Positions 43,373 to 52,062 of a stretch of DNA of 64,000 bases are shown one piece after another. The notes below the pieces were generated by a model. That model did no database searches, was not told the DNA's origin, and worked only from the letters and a program-made list of their open reading frames with translations. A program made the translations under genes and the position numbers. Source of the stretch: Bog-473 sp963741995 (GTDB lineage: Bacteria > Actinomycetota > Acidimicrobiia > Acidimicrobiales > RAAP-2); the NCBI GenBank assembly GCA_963741995.1, contig CAVUKI010000001.1, forward strand, positions 124,001 through 188,000, read 5' to 3'. Position 1 is the first letter of the stretch. Each line of letters begins with the position of its first letter.

Positions 43373-44182
43373 ATGAACACGCAAGAACTCGCTGGGAAAG
43401 TCGCGATCGTGACAGGTGGTGCGGGCGGCATAGGCCGAGCGACCGCCGAGCTGCTCGTGGCCGAGGGAGCACGCGTCGTGATCGGGGACGTCGATGCGGA
43501 CAGCGGTCAAGCGCTTGCCGATCAGATCGGCGCGGCGGCCGCGTTCAATCAGACCGATGTCAGCGATGCGGACCAGGTGCAAGCGTTGGTCGATTTCACG
43601 GTCGATCATTTCGGCGGTCTGGACATCATGTTCAACAACGCCGGGATAGGGAGCCCCTTGAAGCGGTTCTTGCCGGACGACCTCGAAGACTTCTCCCGGA
43701 TCATCAACGTCAACCTCTTCGGGGTGATCGTCGGATCCCAGCGCGCCGGGCGGTACATGAAGGATCACGGGGGTGGCTCGATCATCAACAATGCGTCGAT
43801 CGCGGCTGTCAATGCGGGTACGGGAATGATCTCGTACCGGGCGTCGAAAGCGGCCATTGCCCACGCCAGCAAGTGCATGGCAATCGATCTCGCGCCCTAC
43901 GGCATCCGAGTCAACTGCCTCACGCCCGCTCACATCCGAACCGGCATCACGACCTACGAGATGGGGCCGGTACTGCGTTACATGCAGCCGCTGGAACGGG
44001 AGGCACAACCCGAAGACGTGGCAAACGCCGTCGTGTTTCTCTCCAGCGATCGTGCGGCACAGATAACAGGAATCGTGCTCCCGATCGACGGTGGGACAAC
44101 TGCCGGGCCGCCGTATGCGCAGACGAAGTTGATCATGTCGACGTTGCGTCCCTCGGAGAGCGATACGACGTCGACGTCATGA
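43373..44182 (+). CDS. Short-chain dehydrogenase/reductase
   Basis: A 269-residue protein. TGGAGGIG (14-21) binds the dinucleotide, NNAGIGSP and NASIAA give the NAG and Ser elements, and SYRASKAA gives Tyr-x3-Lys. PIDGGTTAG near the end is the usual C-terminal signature. It is a classical SDR that oxidises a secondary alcohol, probably an intermediate of the surrounding pathway. It is divergent from the Rieske gene and convergent with the P450 gene, ending 22 bp from it. Confidence 0.9.
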   Translation: MNTQELAGKVAIVTGGAGGIGRATAELLVAEGARVVIGDVDADSGQALADQIGAAAAFNQTDVSDADQVQALVDFTVDHFGGLDIMFNNAGIGSPLKRFLPDDLEDFSRIINVNLFGVIVGSQRAGRYMKDHGGGSIINNASIAAVNAGTGMISYRASKAAIAHASKCMAIDLAPYGIRVNCLTPAHIRTGITTYEMGPVLRYMQPLEREAQPEDVANAVVFLSSDRAAQITGIVLPIDGGTTAGPPYAQTKLIMSTLRPSESDTTSTS

Positions 44183-44204
44183 AGCCCGTGGTCCGGTCAT
44201 ACCG

Positions 44205-45482
44205 TCAGCTGACGGGCGTGAACTCGAGGTTGAGGCTTTCGAGGCCGCGAAGGAAGAAGGTCGGGAGATAGTCGTACCGCCGAGCATCTGCTGGACCGTG
44301 GTGCTCTTCCGAGATCGTGATGTTGGCCGTGCGATCGAGGAATCGATTGATGGTGACGCGACCCTCGGCGCGGGCAAGCGGTGCTCCCGCACACGTGTGG
44401 ATCCCGTGTCCGAAGGCGATGTGTTGCCGGGCGTTGGCGCGGTTGATATCGAACTCGTAGGGATTCTCGAATATCCGAGAGTCGCGGTTGCAGGCCCCGG
44501 GAATGAGCATGATCGACCCACCTGCGGGAATGTCGACACCGGCGAGCTGGGTCGCGACGCGTGCCATCCGAAACTGAGTTCGGAGCGGGCTTTCGAGGCG
44601 AAGGGTCTCTTCGATGAAGTTCGGGATCCGTTCACGATCCTCGCGGACGCTGTCCTGGAGATCCGGCCGCTCGCCGAGCATCCGCAGCGCGAACGACAGC
44701 AACCGCACCGTCGTCTCCTGACCACCGGCAAAGAGATTGGCGGCGATCAGAGCGGCATCCTTCGCCTCGGGAGTCGAACCGTCTGGAAAGGTCGCCGTTG
44801 CCAGGCCGGTGAGGACGTCGTTTCGGGGCGTCTGGCGGCGGTCCTCGATGTACTGGTTGAAGCGCTCGTACAGGAATTCAAGGGGTTTGTGGCCAACGTC
44901 TTGGTGAGCTTTCGAGAGCCGCTCCCGGAAGAGGGAGTGATCTGACTCGGGCACGCCCTCCAAGTCGGCGATGACCGTGAGCGTGAACGGTTCGGCGTAG
45001 GAGCCGACCATCTCGCAGGATCGCCGCTCGAGGAAGCCGTCAATGAGGCGGTCAGCAAACTGCCACATGAAGTCCTCGTTCTCCTTCAGGCGCTTCGGCG
45101 TGATGAGGCGCATCAGCAGGTGCCGGTGCGCCGTGTGGTTCGGGGGGTCGAACGAGGGGAGCTGATCGCTGAAGGGAAGCTCGTTGCGATACCGCACGAT
45201 GATGTCGCTGACGTCGTCACCCTCCATGGGAGCAGAGAACTTGACGAACGATCCGCAGACCACGTTGCACGAAGAGAAGGTTCCGGAGGGCAGATCGTTG
45301 GGCGGGAACGATGCGGGGTCGCCGTAGATCGCCATGGCCTCAGGGTGGCCTGTGACCATGTACATGCCGAAATGAGGCTCCCGCCACACCGGGCCCTGCT
45401 CCCGCACCCAATCGAAATAGGGATACGGATCGTCTTGGATCGACCGGTCCGTGATGAAGTTTGCGCTTTCGAACTCACTCAT
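44205..45482 (-). CDS. Cytochrome P450 (class I bacterial)
   Basis: A 425-residue protein. The I-helix is AGGQETTVR (252-260), ExxR is EETLR (291-295), and the heme loop FGHGIHTCAGAPLAR has the ligand Cys364. All canonical residues are present. It needs electrons from a ferredoxin, and a [3Fe-4S] ferredoxin gene starts 40 bp away on the other strand. It would hydroxylate a hydrophobic substrate of the surrounding catabolic cluster. Confidence 0.92.
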   Translation of the reverse strand: MSEFESANFITDRSIQDDPYPYFDWVREQGPVWREPHFGMYMVTGHPEAMAIYGDPASFPPNDLPSGTFSSCNVVCGSFVKFSAPMEGDDVSDIIVRYRNELPFSDQLPSFDPPNHTAHRHLLMRLITPKRLKENEDFMWQFADRLIDGFLERRSCEMVGSYAEPFTLTVIADLEGVPESDHSLFRERLSKAHQDVGHKPLEFLYERFNQYIEDRRQTPRNDVLTGLATATFPDGSTPEAKDAALIAANLFAGGQETTVRLLSFALRMLGERPDLQDSVREDRERIPNFIEETLRLESPLRTQFRMARVATQLAGVDIPAGGSIMLIPGACNRDSRIFENPYEFDINRANARQHIAFGHGIHTCAGAPLARAEGRVTINRFLDRTANITISEEHHGPADARRYDYLPTFFLRGLESLNLEFTPVS

Positions 45483-45522
45483 GCGTATTTTTGATCCCTC
45501 TCTGAAAGCCTACGATCGCCCC

Positions 45523-45732
45523 ATGGGACTCGAAGTCGAGATCGACGGCGAACTGTGTATGGGGTCGGGGAACTGCGTGTATGAGGCACCTGGCGTGTTC
45601 GACCTGGGCGATGACTCCATCGCGTTCGTCGTGGACTCCGCGGCCTCGTCCGAGGAGAAGATCATCGCGGCGGCGCGTACGTGCCCAACTCATGCGATTA
45701 CGGTCCGGCGGGATGGCCTGACGCTGGCCTGA
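45523..45732 (+). CDS. [3Fe-4S]-type ferredoxin, P450 partner
   Basis: A 69-residue protein from ATG 45523. Cys12, Cys18 and Cys54 (CMGSGNC ... RTCP) are the three cluster ligands. The fourth position (15) is Ser, which marks the single [3Fe-4S] ferredoxins that serve actinobacterial P450s. It is divergent from the P450 gene and convergent with the flavoprotein gene that ends at 45739. No ferredoxin reductase is in the window. Confidence 0.88.
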   Translation: MGLEVEIDGELCMGSGNCVYEAPGVFDLGDDSIAFVVDSAASSEEKIIAAARTCPTHAITVRRDGLTLA

Positions 45733-45738
45733 GGCTCA

Positions 45739-47415
45739 TCACGAAGTGGGCGGATGACGACTCGTGGCGTGGCGTGCCGCGAGATACCCGAAGACCATGG
45801 TGTTGGCGATGCTCGCGCCCGGCCCCAAGTAGTGGCGGCCCATGACGGTGGCCGTGCCGTTGCCGGTCGCGTACAGCCCCTCAATAGGCTGGTCTTCCTG
45901 GTCAACGACTTGTGCGTGCTCGTTGGTGAGGAGGCCGCCACAGGTGCCGATATCGCCCGGCACGACCTGGACGGCGTAGTACGGGGCCTCGTCGATCGGA
46001 CCGAGGCAAGGGTGCACCTTGTGGTTCGGATCGCCCAACGACCGGTTGTAGGCGGACTCACCTCGGCCGTAGTCGGGGTCGATGCCCTGTTCTGCGTACT
46101 GATTGAAGCGCTCGACCGTCTCTGACAGGCCGGCAGGATCGATGCTGCACATCTTCGCCAGGTCCTTAAGGGTCCAGGCTTGCTTCAGCCTCCCGCTCTT
46201 GAGCAGTTTGCGCGGGAACCGACCGGGCTGGGAACGCTGATGCGCGTAGCGCTTGCGGTAGCGATCGTCGAAGATCAGCCAGCAGGGGACCGCTTTGCTC
46301 GTCTTGTCGCGCGCGTACATCTCCTTTCCGACTTCCATGTACGAGTTCGACTCGTTCACGAATCGCTGCCCTGCAGCGTCGACGTAAATGGTCCGTGGAC
46401 GCTGGCGTGCCTGGTCGAGCGTCGACTGACCGAAACGCCCCGTCCTGGGCGAAGGAAGCCACCACGCCTCGTCCATCAGGTCGGTCTTCGCTCCGACTGC
46501 CATGGCGCTGCGGATTGCTTCGCCCGTGTCGCCCGGGTTGGCGATCGACCACTTGGCCTGGTTGGGCTGATCCCCTCCATAGTGGCCCCGCATCTCCGGA
46601 TTGTGCGCAAAGCCCCCCGCGGCGAGCAGAACCCCTTGACGAGCGCGCACCAGCACAGGAACCCCGTCTCGGATCGTGCGCACGCCGACAACACGGCCGT
46701 CCTCCATGATCAAGTCCGCGAGAGGTGCTTCTGTCCAGATCGGGATCCCGCGAGCGATCGCAATCTGTAGCATTTGTGCGATCAAAGAGGCACCGTTGGT
46801 GAGCAGCTCTTGACGTCGAAGTCGGGCCGCGTAGGTCCGAAAGACAACGCGGGCGGAGATCGCAAAGGCACGAATGCTGCGGTTGTAGTGAGAAAGCGAA
46901 CGCGCCTCGTTTGTCATGACTGCAAGTCCCAGACTCTTGGCCAGACCGGGCTGTAGCTTCGGGAGCCATTCTCCGAGCACGTGGCCGTCGAAAGGAACGG
47001 GCTCAATCCCACGACCATTGTCGTGGCCACCCTTGGCGCTCGAGTAGTAGTCGCTGTAGCCAGGACAGTAAACGAACCGAACGCCACCCTCCTGGAGGAA
47101 CGAAACCATCTCAGGTCCTGCAGTCAGAAAGGCGTGACGTCGTTCGAAGGAAGAGCACGGTCCGACATCGCCCACGACCGCTTCGAAGTGGGCCATGGCG
47201 TCCTCGTAGGAGTCCGGAGTTCCGTCCGCAGCCATGACCGGGTTGTTCGGGACCCAGGCGATGCCTCCGGACATCGCGGTCGAGCCCCCGATTCGATCCT
47301 GCTTCTCGAGCACCAATGCGCTCGCCCCCGCGTCGGCCGCCGTCAGTGCAGCGACCATGCCACCACCACCGGACCCGACGATCACGAAGTCGACGGCGGA
47401 ATCCCACGTCGTCAT
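45739..47415 (-). CDS. FAD-dependent dehydrogenase, 3-ketosteroid-delta1-dehydrogenase-like
   Basis: A 558-residue protein. ATG 47415 (MTTWDSAVDFVIVGSGGGG) has GAGAGG upstream; the open frame continuing to 48294 is the antisense of the next gene and is rejected. The FAD motif GSGGGGMVAA is followed by GGSTAMSGGIAWVPNN, and the C-terminal YATGNGTATVMGRHYLGPG closes the FAD_binding_2 fold. This is the plan of KstD/fumarate-reductase-like proteins, which introduce a double bond beside a ketone. A steroid or terpenoid ring substrate is an inference. Confidence 0.88.
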   Translation of the reverse strand: MTTWDSAVDFVIVGSGGGGMVAALTAADAGASALVLEKQDRIGGSTAMSGGIAWVPNNPVMAADGTPDSYEDAMAHFEAVVGDVGPCSSFERRHAFLTAGPEMVSFLQEGGVRFVYCPGYSDYYSSAKGGHDNGRGIEPVPFDGHVLGEWLPKLQPGLAKSLGLAVMTNEARSLSHYNRSIRAFAISARVVFRTYAARLRRQELLTNGASLIAQMLQIAIARGIPIWTEAPLADLIMEDGRVVGVRTIRDGVPVLVRARQGVLLAAGGFAHNPEMRGHYGGDQPNQAKWSIANPGDTGEAIRSAMAVGAKTDLMDEAWWLPSPRTGRFGQSTLDQARQRPRTIYVDAAGQRFVNESNSYMEVGKEMYARDKTSKAVPCWLIFDDRYRKRYAHQRSQPGRFPRKLLKSGRLKQAWTLKDLAKMCSIDPAGLSETVERFNQYAEQGIDPDYGRGESAYNRSLGDPNHKVHPCLGPIDEAPYYAVQVVPGDIGTCGGLLTNEHAQVVDQEDQPIEGLYATGNGTATVMGRHYLGPGASIANTMVFGYLAARHATSRHPPTS

Positions 47416-47544
47416 GTCACGCCCTCTCCGACCTCCCCGACGTCCTGCTTCAGCCTCGGAGCAGCAAGCTACCAGGATCCATTGACGATTGCTACGAAGC
47501 CGAAGTAATCTGCCAGCATCCGTTGAGAAGTGAAGTGGGGGAGG

Positions 47545-48717
47545 ATGACCGGTCACGCGAAGACGCTGACGTACCCACCCGAGGGCGTTGGCGCGCCAAA
47601 GGATCGCCAACCAGGGCCTCTTCTCGACCCCGGACTCCCACCGGGCACCGAGGTGTTCTCGGCTGACGACCACATTTCGCTGGCGGTGGACATCTTCTAC
47701 GAGCGGTTCCCGGAAAGCATGAAGGAGCGCGCTCCGCGAGTCATGAACGTTGACGGTGGCTGGGTGATGGGAATGGACGGGAAGTCCATCCTCGTCCGTG
47801 AGTTCATCGAGGTGCTCACGCAATACGACCCGGTCTCCGGGTCGCACACGGGTGACGTTGAGGCCCGGCTGGCGGCGCTCGATTCGGAGGGCGTCTCCCG
47901 AGAACTCGCGTTTCCGAATTCCGTGCTCGCTCTGTTCGGATGGCCCGACCGGGAGGTACGCGAGCTCTGCTTCCGCATCTACAACGAGCACATGGCCGAG
48001 GTCCAAGAACGGTCGAACAACCGGATCTTTGGTGTCGGCCTGATCAATTGGTGGGATGCCGAGGGAGCTCGCAGGAACTTGAGCGAGCTGAAGGCTCTCG
48101 GGCTGAGGACCTTCCTGATGCCGCTTTCGCCGGGGAAGGACCTGGAGAAGCGCCCGATCGACTTCGCGAGTATCGCAATGGATGGCGTATGGGAGGCGAT
48201 CGAGGACTCGCAGGTGCCGGTTTCGCATCACATCGGCGAGAGCCCGCCGTCGACGCCGAACGAGTTCAACGCCGTCGGCATCGGCATGCTGCAATCAGTA
48301 GCCCCGTTCCGGGATGCCTTCGGGAAATACATCTTCGGAGGCATCCTCGACCGTCACCCCGGACTCCGTGTGGGGTGGTTCGAGGGCGGGATCAATTGGG
48401 TGCCCTCGGCGATTCAGGACGCGGAGCACATCGCGGCGTCATTCCAGCATCTCTCGAACCTGAAGGTGCGCCACGACCCCCGGTTCTACTGGGAGAACAA
48501 CATGTGCGCGTCGTTCATGGTGGATCCGCTCGGCCTCGAGCTCCTCGACCGGATCGGGGTCGACCGGGTGATGTGGTCCACTGACTTCCCGCACAACGAG
48601 AGCACCTACGGGTACAGCAGCGAGTCGCTGGCGTCGGTGGTGGAAGCCGTTGGGCCGGAAGCAGCAACGTCCATCGTCAGCGGCAACATCAAGCGCTATC
48701 TCGGGCTGGACGACTGA
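47545..48717 (+). CDS. Amidohydrolase 2 family protein
   Basis: A 390-residue protein from ATG 47545; GTG 47530 is an alternative start. FSADDHISL gives the D-x-H-like metal site, VSHHIGESPP the mid-barrel His and MWSTDFPHNEST the catalytic Asp loop. Like the 28.7-kb paralogue it belongs to the decarboxylase/hydrolase TIM barrels of aromatic and CoA-linked catabolism. Its stop overlaps the start of the next gene (TGATG), so translation is coupled. Confidence 0.87.
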   Translation: MTGHAKTLTYPPEGVGAPKDRQPGPLLDPGLPPGTEVFSADDHISLAVDIFYERFPESMKERAPRVMNVDGGWVMGMDGKSILVREFIEVLTQYDPVSGSHTGDVEARLAALDSEGVSRELAFPNSVLALFGWPDREVRELCFRIYNEHMAEVQERSNNRIFGVGLINWWDAEGARRNLSELKALGLRTFLMPLSPGKDLEKRPIDFASIAMDGVWEAIEDSQVPVSHHIGESPPSTPNEFNAVGIGMLQSVAPFRDAFGKYIFGGILDRHPGLRVGWFEGGINWVPSAIQDAEHIAASFQHLSNLKVRHDPRFYWENNMCASFMVDPLGLELLDRIGVDRVMWSTDFPHNESTYGYSSESLASVVEAVGPEAATSIVSGNIKRYLGLDD

Positions 48718-49946
48718 TGCCCGCCGGGCTCATGACCAAGGCTGCACCGACCCGCCTCCCGCCGGAGCCGGACTTCCCTCGGATGCAGCGTGAACGTATG
48801 GGCCGCATCCGGACCGCCATGGGCCAGCAGGGGCTGGACGCCCTGGTCCTGCTCGGAAACACCAATGTCGCGTACACGACGGGGGCGATCTGGCCGCTTG
48901 CCGATTCGGGTCGAGCCAACTTCGAGCAGCCAGTCGCCGTGGTCCTGGCGAATGATGTATGGCCCCACCTCTTCTCCCCGATGCGAGAGGATGACCGACT
49001 CCGTGCGGAGATGCCGTCGGATCACCTCCACGGAGCGCTCTACCTCGACTTCGACGAGGGCGTGGAGCTGTTCGCGGCACAGCTCGCGGATCTCGTCCCA
49101 GCCCATGCCGTGATCGCGATGGACGAATGGACCAACGCGCTGCGCCGCGAGCGATCCATCCTGTTCGCTCCCGATGCGCCGCTCGACGGCGGGCGAGTGA
49201 TCAGCGCGGCAAAGGCATGCAAGACGCCGGACGAGCTTTCCTGCATGCGTGAGGGTCTGCGGATCACCGAATGTGCCATTGCCGACGTGCAGGCGAGGAT
49301 CGCGCCCGGCGTCCGTCAGACAGACCTCACCGCGACGTTCCTCCGCACGATCTTCGAGGCGGGTGCCGATGCCAACATCCTCGATCCGATCTGGCAGGTG
49401 ATGCCCTCCCGAATTGAGGATGGGCCATGGACGACGACCGGCGGACTTGCCTGCCCGCTCCTCTCGACCGAACGTGAGCTCGCCGAAGGCGACGTCCTGT
49501 GGGTCGACACGGGTGTCAGCTATGGAGGATTCCATTCCGATTTCGGTCGCACCTGGGTCGTGGGGCGCGAGCCGGACGCCCGCCAGCGCGCCCAATTCGA
49601 ACGGTGGCGATCGATCATGGACGCCGTCCTGGACGTCACCCGTGCCGGGTCGACGGCCGCCGATCTGACTGCCGCCGCCATTGAGGCCGCCGGTGGCGTG
49701 AAGCCGTGGATGCCACACTTCTACCTCGGTCACGGTCTCGGGATCGACAGCGCAGAAATGCCCTACGTCGGGAGCGACATTGGTGAGGCATTCGACGCCA
49801 CATTGGTCCTGGCTGAGGGCATGGTGCTGGTGCTCGAGCCGATCGTGTGGGAGGACGGTGCCGCTGGATACCGCTCTGAAGAGGTACTCCTCATCACGGA
49901 GGACGGTTGGGAACCCATGACCGACTACTCCTACGATCCCTTCTAG
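48717..49946 (+). CDS. M24 metallopeptidase (Xaa-Pro dipeptidase/creatinase-like), intact site
   Basis: A 409-residue protein with a creatinase N-domain and a pita-bread M24 domain. All five dimetal ligands are seen: Asp264 (WVDTG), Asp275 (HSDFGRT), His339 (LGHGLGID), Glu374 (VLEPIVW) and Glu388 (YRSEEV). The family splits Xaa-Pro dipeptides or C-N bonds in amidino/amide compounds. In catabolic clusters such proteins may hydrolyse an unusual intermediate. It is translationally coupled to the amidohydrolase upstream; a second M24 follows after 7 bp. Confidence 0.88.
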   Translation: MPAGLMTKAAPTRLPPEPDFPRMQRERMGRIRTAMGQQGLDALVLLGNTNVAYTTGAIWPLADSGRANFEQPVAVVLANDVWPHLFSPMREDDRLRAEMPSDHLHGALYLDFDEGVELFAAQLADLVPAHAVIAMDEWTNALRRERSILFAPDAPLDGGRVISAAKACKTPDELSCMREGLRITECAIADVQARIAPGVRQTDLTATFLRTIFEAGADANILDPIWQVMPSRIEDGPWTTTGGLACPLLSTERELAEGDVLWVDTGVSYGGFHSDFGRTWVVGREPDARQRAQFERWRSIMDAVLDVTRAGSTAADLTAAAIEAAGGVKPWMPHFYLGHGLGIDSAEMPYVGSDIGEAFDATLVLAEGMVLVLEPIVWEDGAAGYRSEEVLLITEDGWEPMTDYSYDPF

Positions 49947-49953
49947 GCCTCGG

Positions 49954-51093
49954 ATGACGGTCGTCGAGGTTCTTCCCGATGATGCTGCCCTACGACAGGC
50001 CCGTCGAGCGCGTGTGCTCGCCGAGATGGAAGCGGCGGACATTGACGTGCTCGTCGTCGGGCGTGAAGGAAACGCCCGCTACGTCTCAGGCGCACCGCGA
50101 CTATGGACGGCCGGCTCACGTGCGTTCGGTCCTGGGTGCGTGCTGGTGCGGGAGGGCGGGGCTGTGCACCTCTTGAGCACGTGGGACGAGGGAATTCCCG
50201 AGGACATCCCCCATGAGAACCTGTACGGGATCTCGTTCAACGCCATGAACTTCGTGAAGGTGCTGCGGAACATCGAGGGTGCGGCGACTGCGAAGACCGT
50301 TGCCACCGACTCCATGACCGGCTCCTCGGCCAGCCTGCTGCCGAAGGCGTTCCCGTCGGCTGAACTGATTGATGGAGAGCCCCTGCTGCGTCGGGCCCGT
50401 CGTGTCAAGACACCCGAGGAGATCGAGGCGATCCGAGCATCGGTCCGGATCGCGGAGCTCTCGCTGGAGGAGGCGGCGAGGGCGCTCGCGCCGGGCGTGA
50501 CCGAGCGACAGCTCACCGCGATCTTCATGGAGGCGATGGCGTCGGCCGGTGTCACCACGCCCGCCACGCAAGACGTCGCGTGGGTGACCTCGCGCCACCA
50601 CCCATGGCGTCGCTCCAACCGGGATGCACCCGTCCAGCCGGGTGACCTGGTGGCGTTCCAGGCCGGAGTGATCCTCGCGGGCTACGTGGGGGAGCTGGGC
50701 CGTACCCATTCGGCCGACGGTGACGACGTCATCGACGCCGAGCTGGTCGAGCGCACCGACGAACTCTGGCATCAGCTCCTGGCTGCCTGCCGGGTCGGCG
50801 CGCCGGTATCCGATCTGCTTGCTGTCTACGACGCGGCGGGGGTCCCCCCGCCTCCGATGCCCGTGGCACGGGGGTTGGGGCTCGGTTTCGACCTCCCTCT
50901 CGTCACGCATGCGCTGCCGCGCACCGCCGGTGAGCAGCACTTCGAGGCGGGCATGGTGCTGGCACTCACTGCCTATGTCTGGAAGGAAGGCATTGGCGCC
51001 GCGTATGTCCAGGAGCCGGTGGTGGTCACGGCTTCCGGTCCGGAGTCCCTGTCCACAATGCAGTCTCGCGAGGCAAGGAGCCCGATCACGTGA
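49954..51093 (+). CDS. M24-fold protein with degenerate metal site
   Basis: A 379-residue protein with the same two-domain plan as its neighbour. Aligned to it, the ligands are Gln236 (for Asp264), Glu247 (for Asp275), Leu308 (for His339), Thr339 (for Glu374) and Glu354 (for Glu388). Three or four of five metal ligands are lost, so it cannot be a normal dimetal peptidase. Creatinase itself is a metal-free member of the fold, so a metal-independent hydrolase, or a regulatory partner of the intact M24, is possible. Its end overlaps the next gene by 4 nt (GTGA). Confidence 0.8.
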   Translation: MTVVEVLPDDAALRQARRARVLAEMEAADIDVLVVGREGNARYVSGAPRLWTAGSRAFGPGCVLVREGGAVHLLSTWDEGIPEDIPHENLYGISFNAMNFVKVLRNIEGAATAKTVATDSMTGSSASLLPKAFPSAELIDGEPLLRRARRVKTPEEIEAIRASVRIAELSLEEAARALAPGVTERQLTAIFMEAMASAGVTTPATQDVAWVTSRHHPWRRSNRDAPVQPGDLVAFQAGVILAGYVGELGRTHSADGDDVIDAELVERTDELWHQLLAACRVGAPVSDLLAVYDAAGVPPPPMPVARGLGLGFDLPLVTHALPRTAGEQHFEAGMVLALTAYVWKEGIGAAYVQEPVVVTASGPESLSTMQSREARSPIT

Positions 51094-52062
51094 CCGACGT
51101 CGATGTCCCACCGCCGGAGGAGATCATTCTCTACGAGAAGGATCGGGCCACGCGGATCGCGACGATCACCCTGAACCGTCCCGACCAGCTCAACATCCCC
51201 ACGATCGCGGCCCGACGCCGGTACGCGGACCTGTTGTTCAAGGCGAGTATCGATGACGACGTCAAGGTGCTGGTCGTGCGCGGCGTCGGTGATCACCTCG
51301 GCACCGGTGCCGACCTCGATGAGCTCATGGCGAAACGGGCTGCGGGTGTCGCGCTCCAAGAGGAATTCGGACTGGACGAGGACGACGACGTCACCATGCC
51401 GAGTGCGCGTTCGGTACCGCGCCGGTGCATCGCTGCTCCACTGGTACGGCAACGCGAGATCGGGCTGTCGTACTCTGCAGGACTTCAAGAAGATCAGCAT
51501 CCTCGAGGTCAAGGGCTACTGCTACGGCTGGCACTTCTATCAAGCGGCCGACGCCGACCTGGTGATCTCGTCCGACGACGCCCTCTTCGGGCATCCTGCG
51601 TTCCGCTATGTCGGCTACGCGCCGCGGATGTGGCAGTGGGCGATGATGATGGGGATGCGCAAATTCCAGGAGATGGTGTTCACGGGTCGACCTTTTACTG
51701 CCGAGCAGATGTACGAATGCAACTTCGTGAACAGCGTCGTGCCACGTGAGGATCTCGAGGGAGAAGTGGCCAAGTACGCGCTCGCATGTGCCCGCACGAG
51801 GCCAACCGACACGGTGTTCATGCAAAAGGTGTTCTTCGAGGTCATGAAGCAACACCAGGGCGAATACATGGGCAGCCTGCTGAGTGCCTGGCTCGAATCG
51901 ATGGGCGGGCAACTCCGGGAGGATGACGATGGCGGTCGGGCGACCCTCAGCAAGGAGACGATGGACGCCGGGCTGAATCTCGCAGTCAAGGACAACGACG
52001 ACCAGTTTCCTCCTGAATGGCGACTGAGCCGCTCCGGTCGTCGGCGTCCCGAAGCCACCTGA
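51090..52062 (+). pseudogene. Enoyl-CoA hydratase-like protein, frameshifted as sequenced
   Basis: GTG 51090. The N-terminal part (IATITLNRPDQLN, VRGVGDHLGTGADL) and the main part (YRAGASLLHWYGNARSG, KISILEVKGYCYGWHFY, ADADLVISSDDALFGHPAF, WMMM-type helix, VKDNDDQFPPEWRLS) are in two frames joined between 51396 and 51412. The restored protein of about 323 residues is a crotonase with the long C-terminus seen in a distinct actinobacterial clade. It would hydrate or hydrolyse an acyl-CoA of the pathway. It overlaps the M24 gene by 4 nt and the CoA-transferase gene by 46 nt, so it is part of the operon. Confidence 0.82.

Noticed and set aside
42088..44271. A 727-residue plus-strand frame opposite the Rieske gene
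   Set aside because: High-GC shadow frame; composition is not protein-like, and real genes lie on both strands inside it.
47416..48294. A 290-residue N-terminal extension of the KstD-like flavoprotein
   Set aside because: It is the antisense of the amidohydrolase gene and a good ATG with Shine-Dalgarno exists at 47415.
48696..50042. A 448-residue minus-strand frame opposite the M24 genes
   Set aside because: No domain resemblance; the plus-strand frames carry complete M24 folds with coupled starts.
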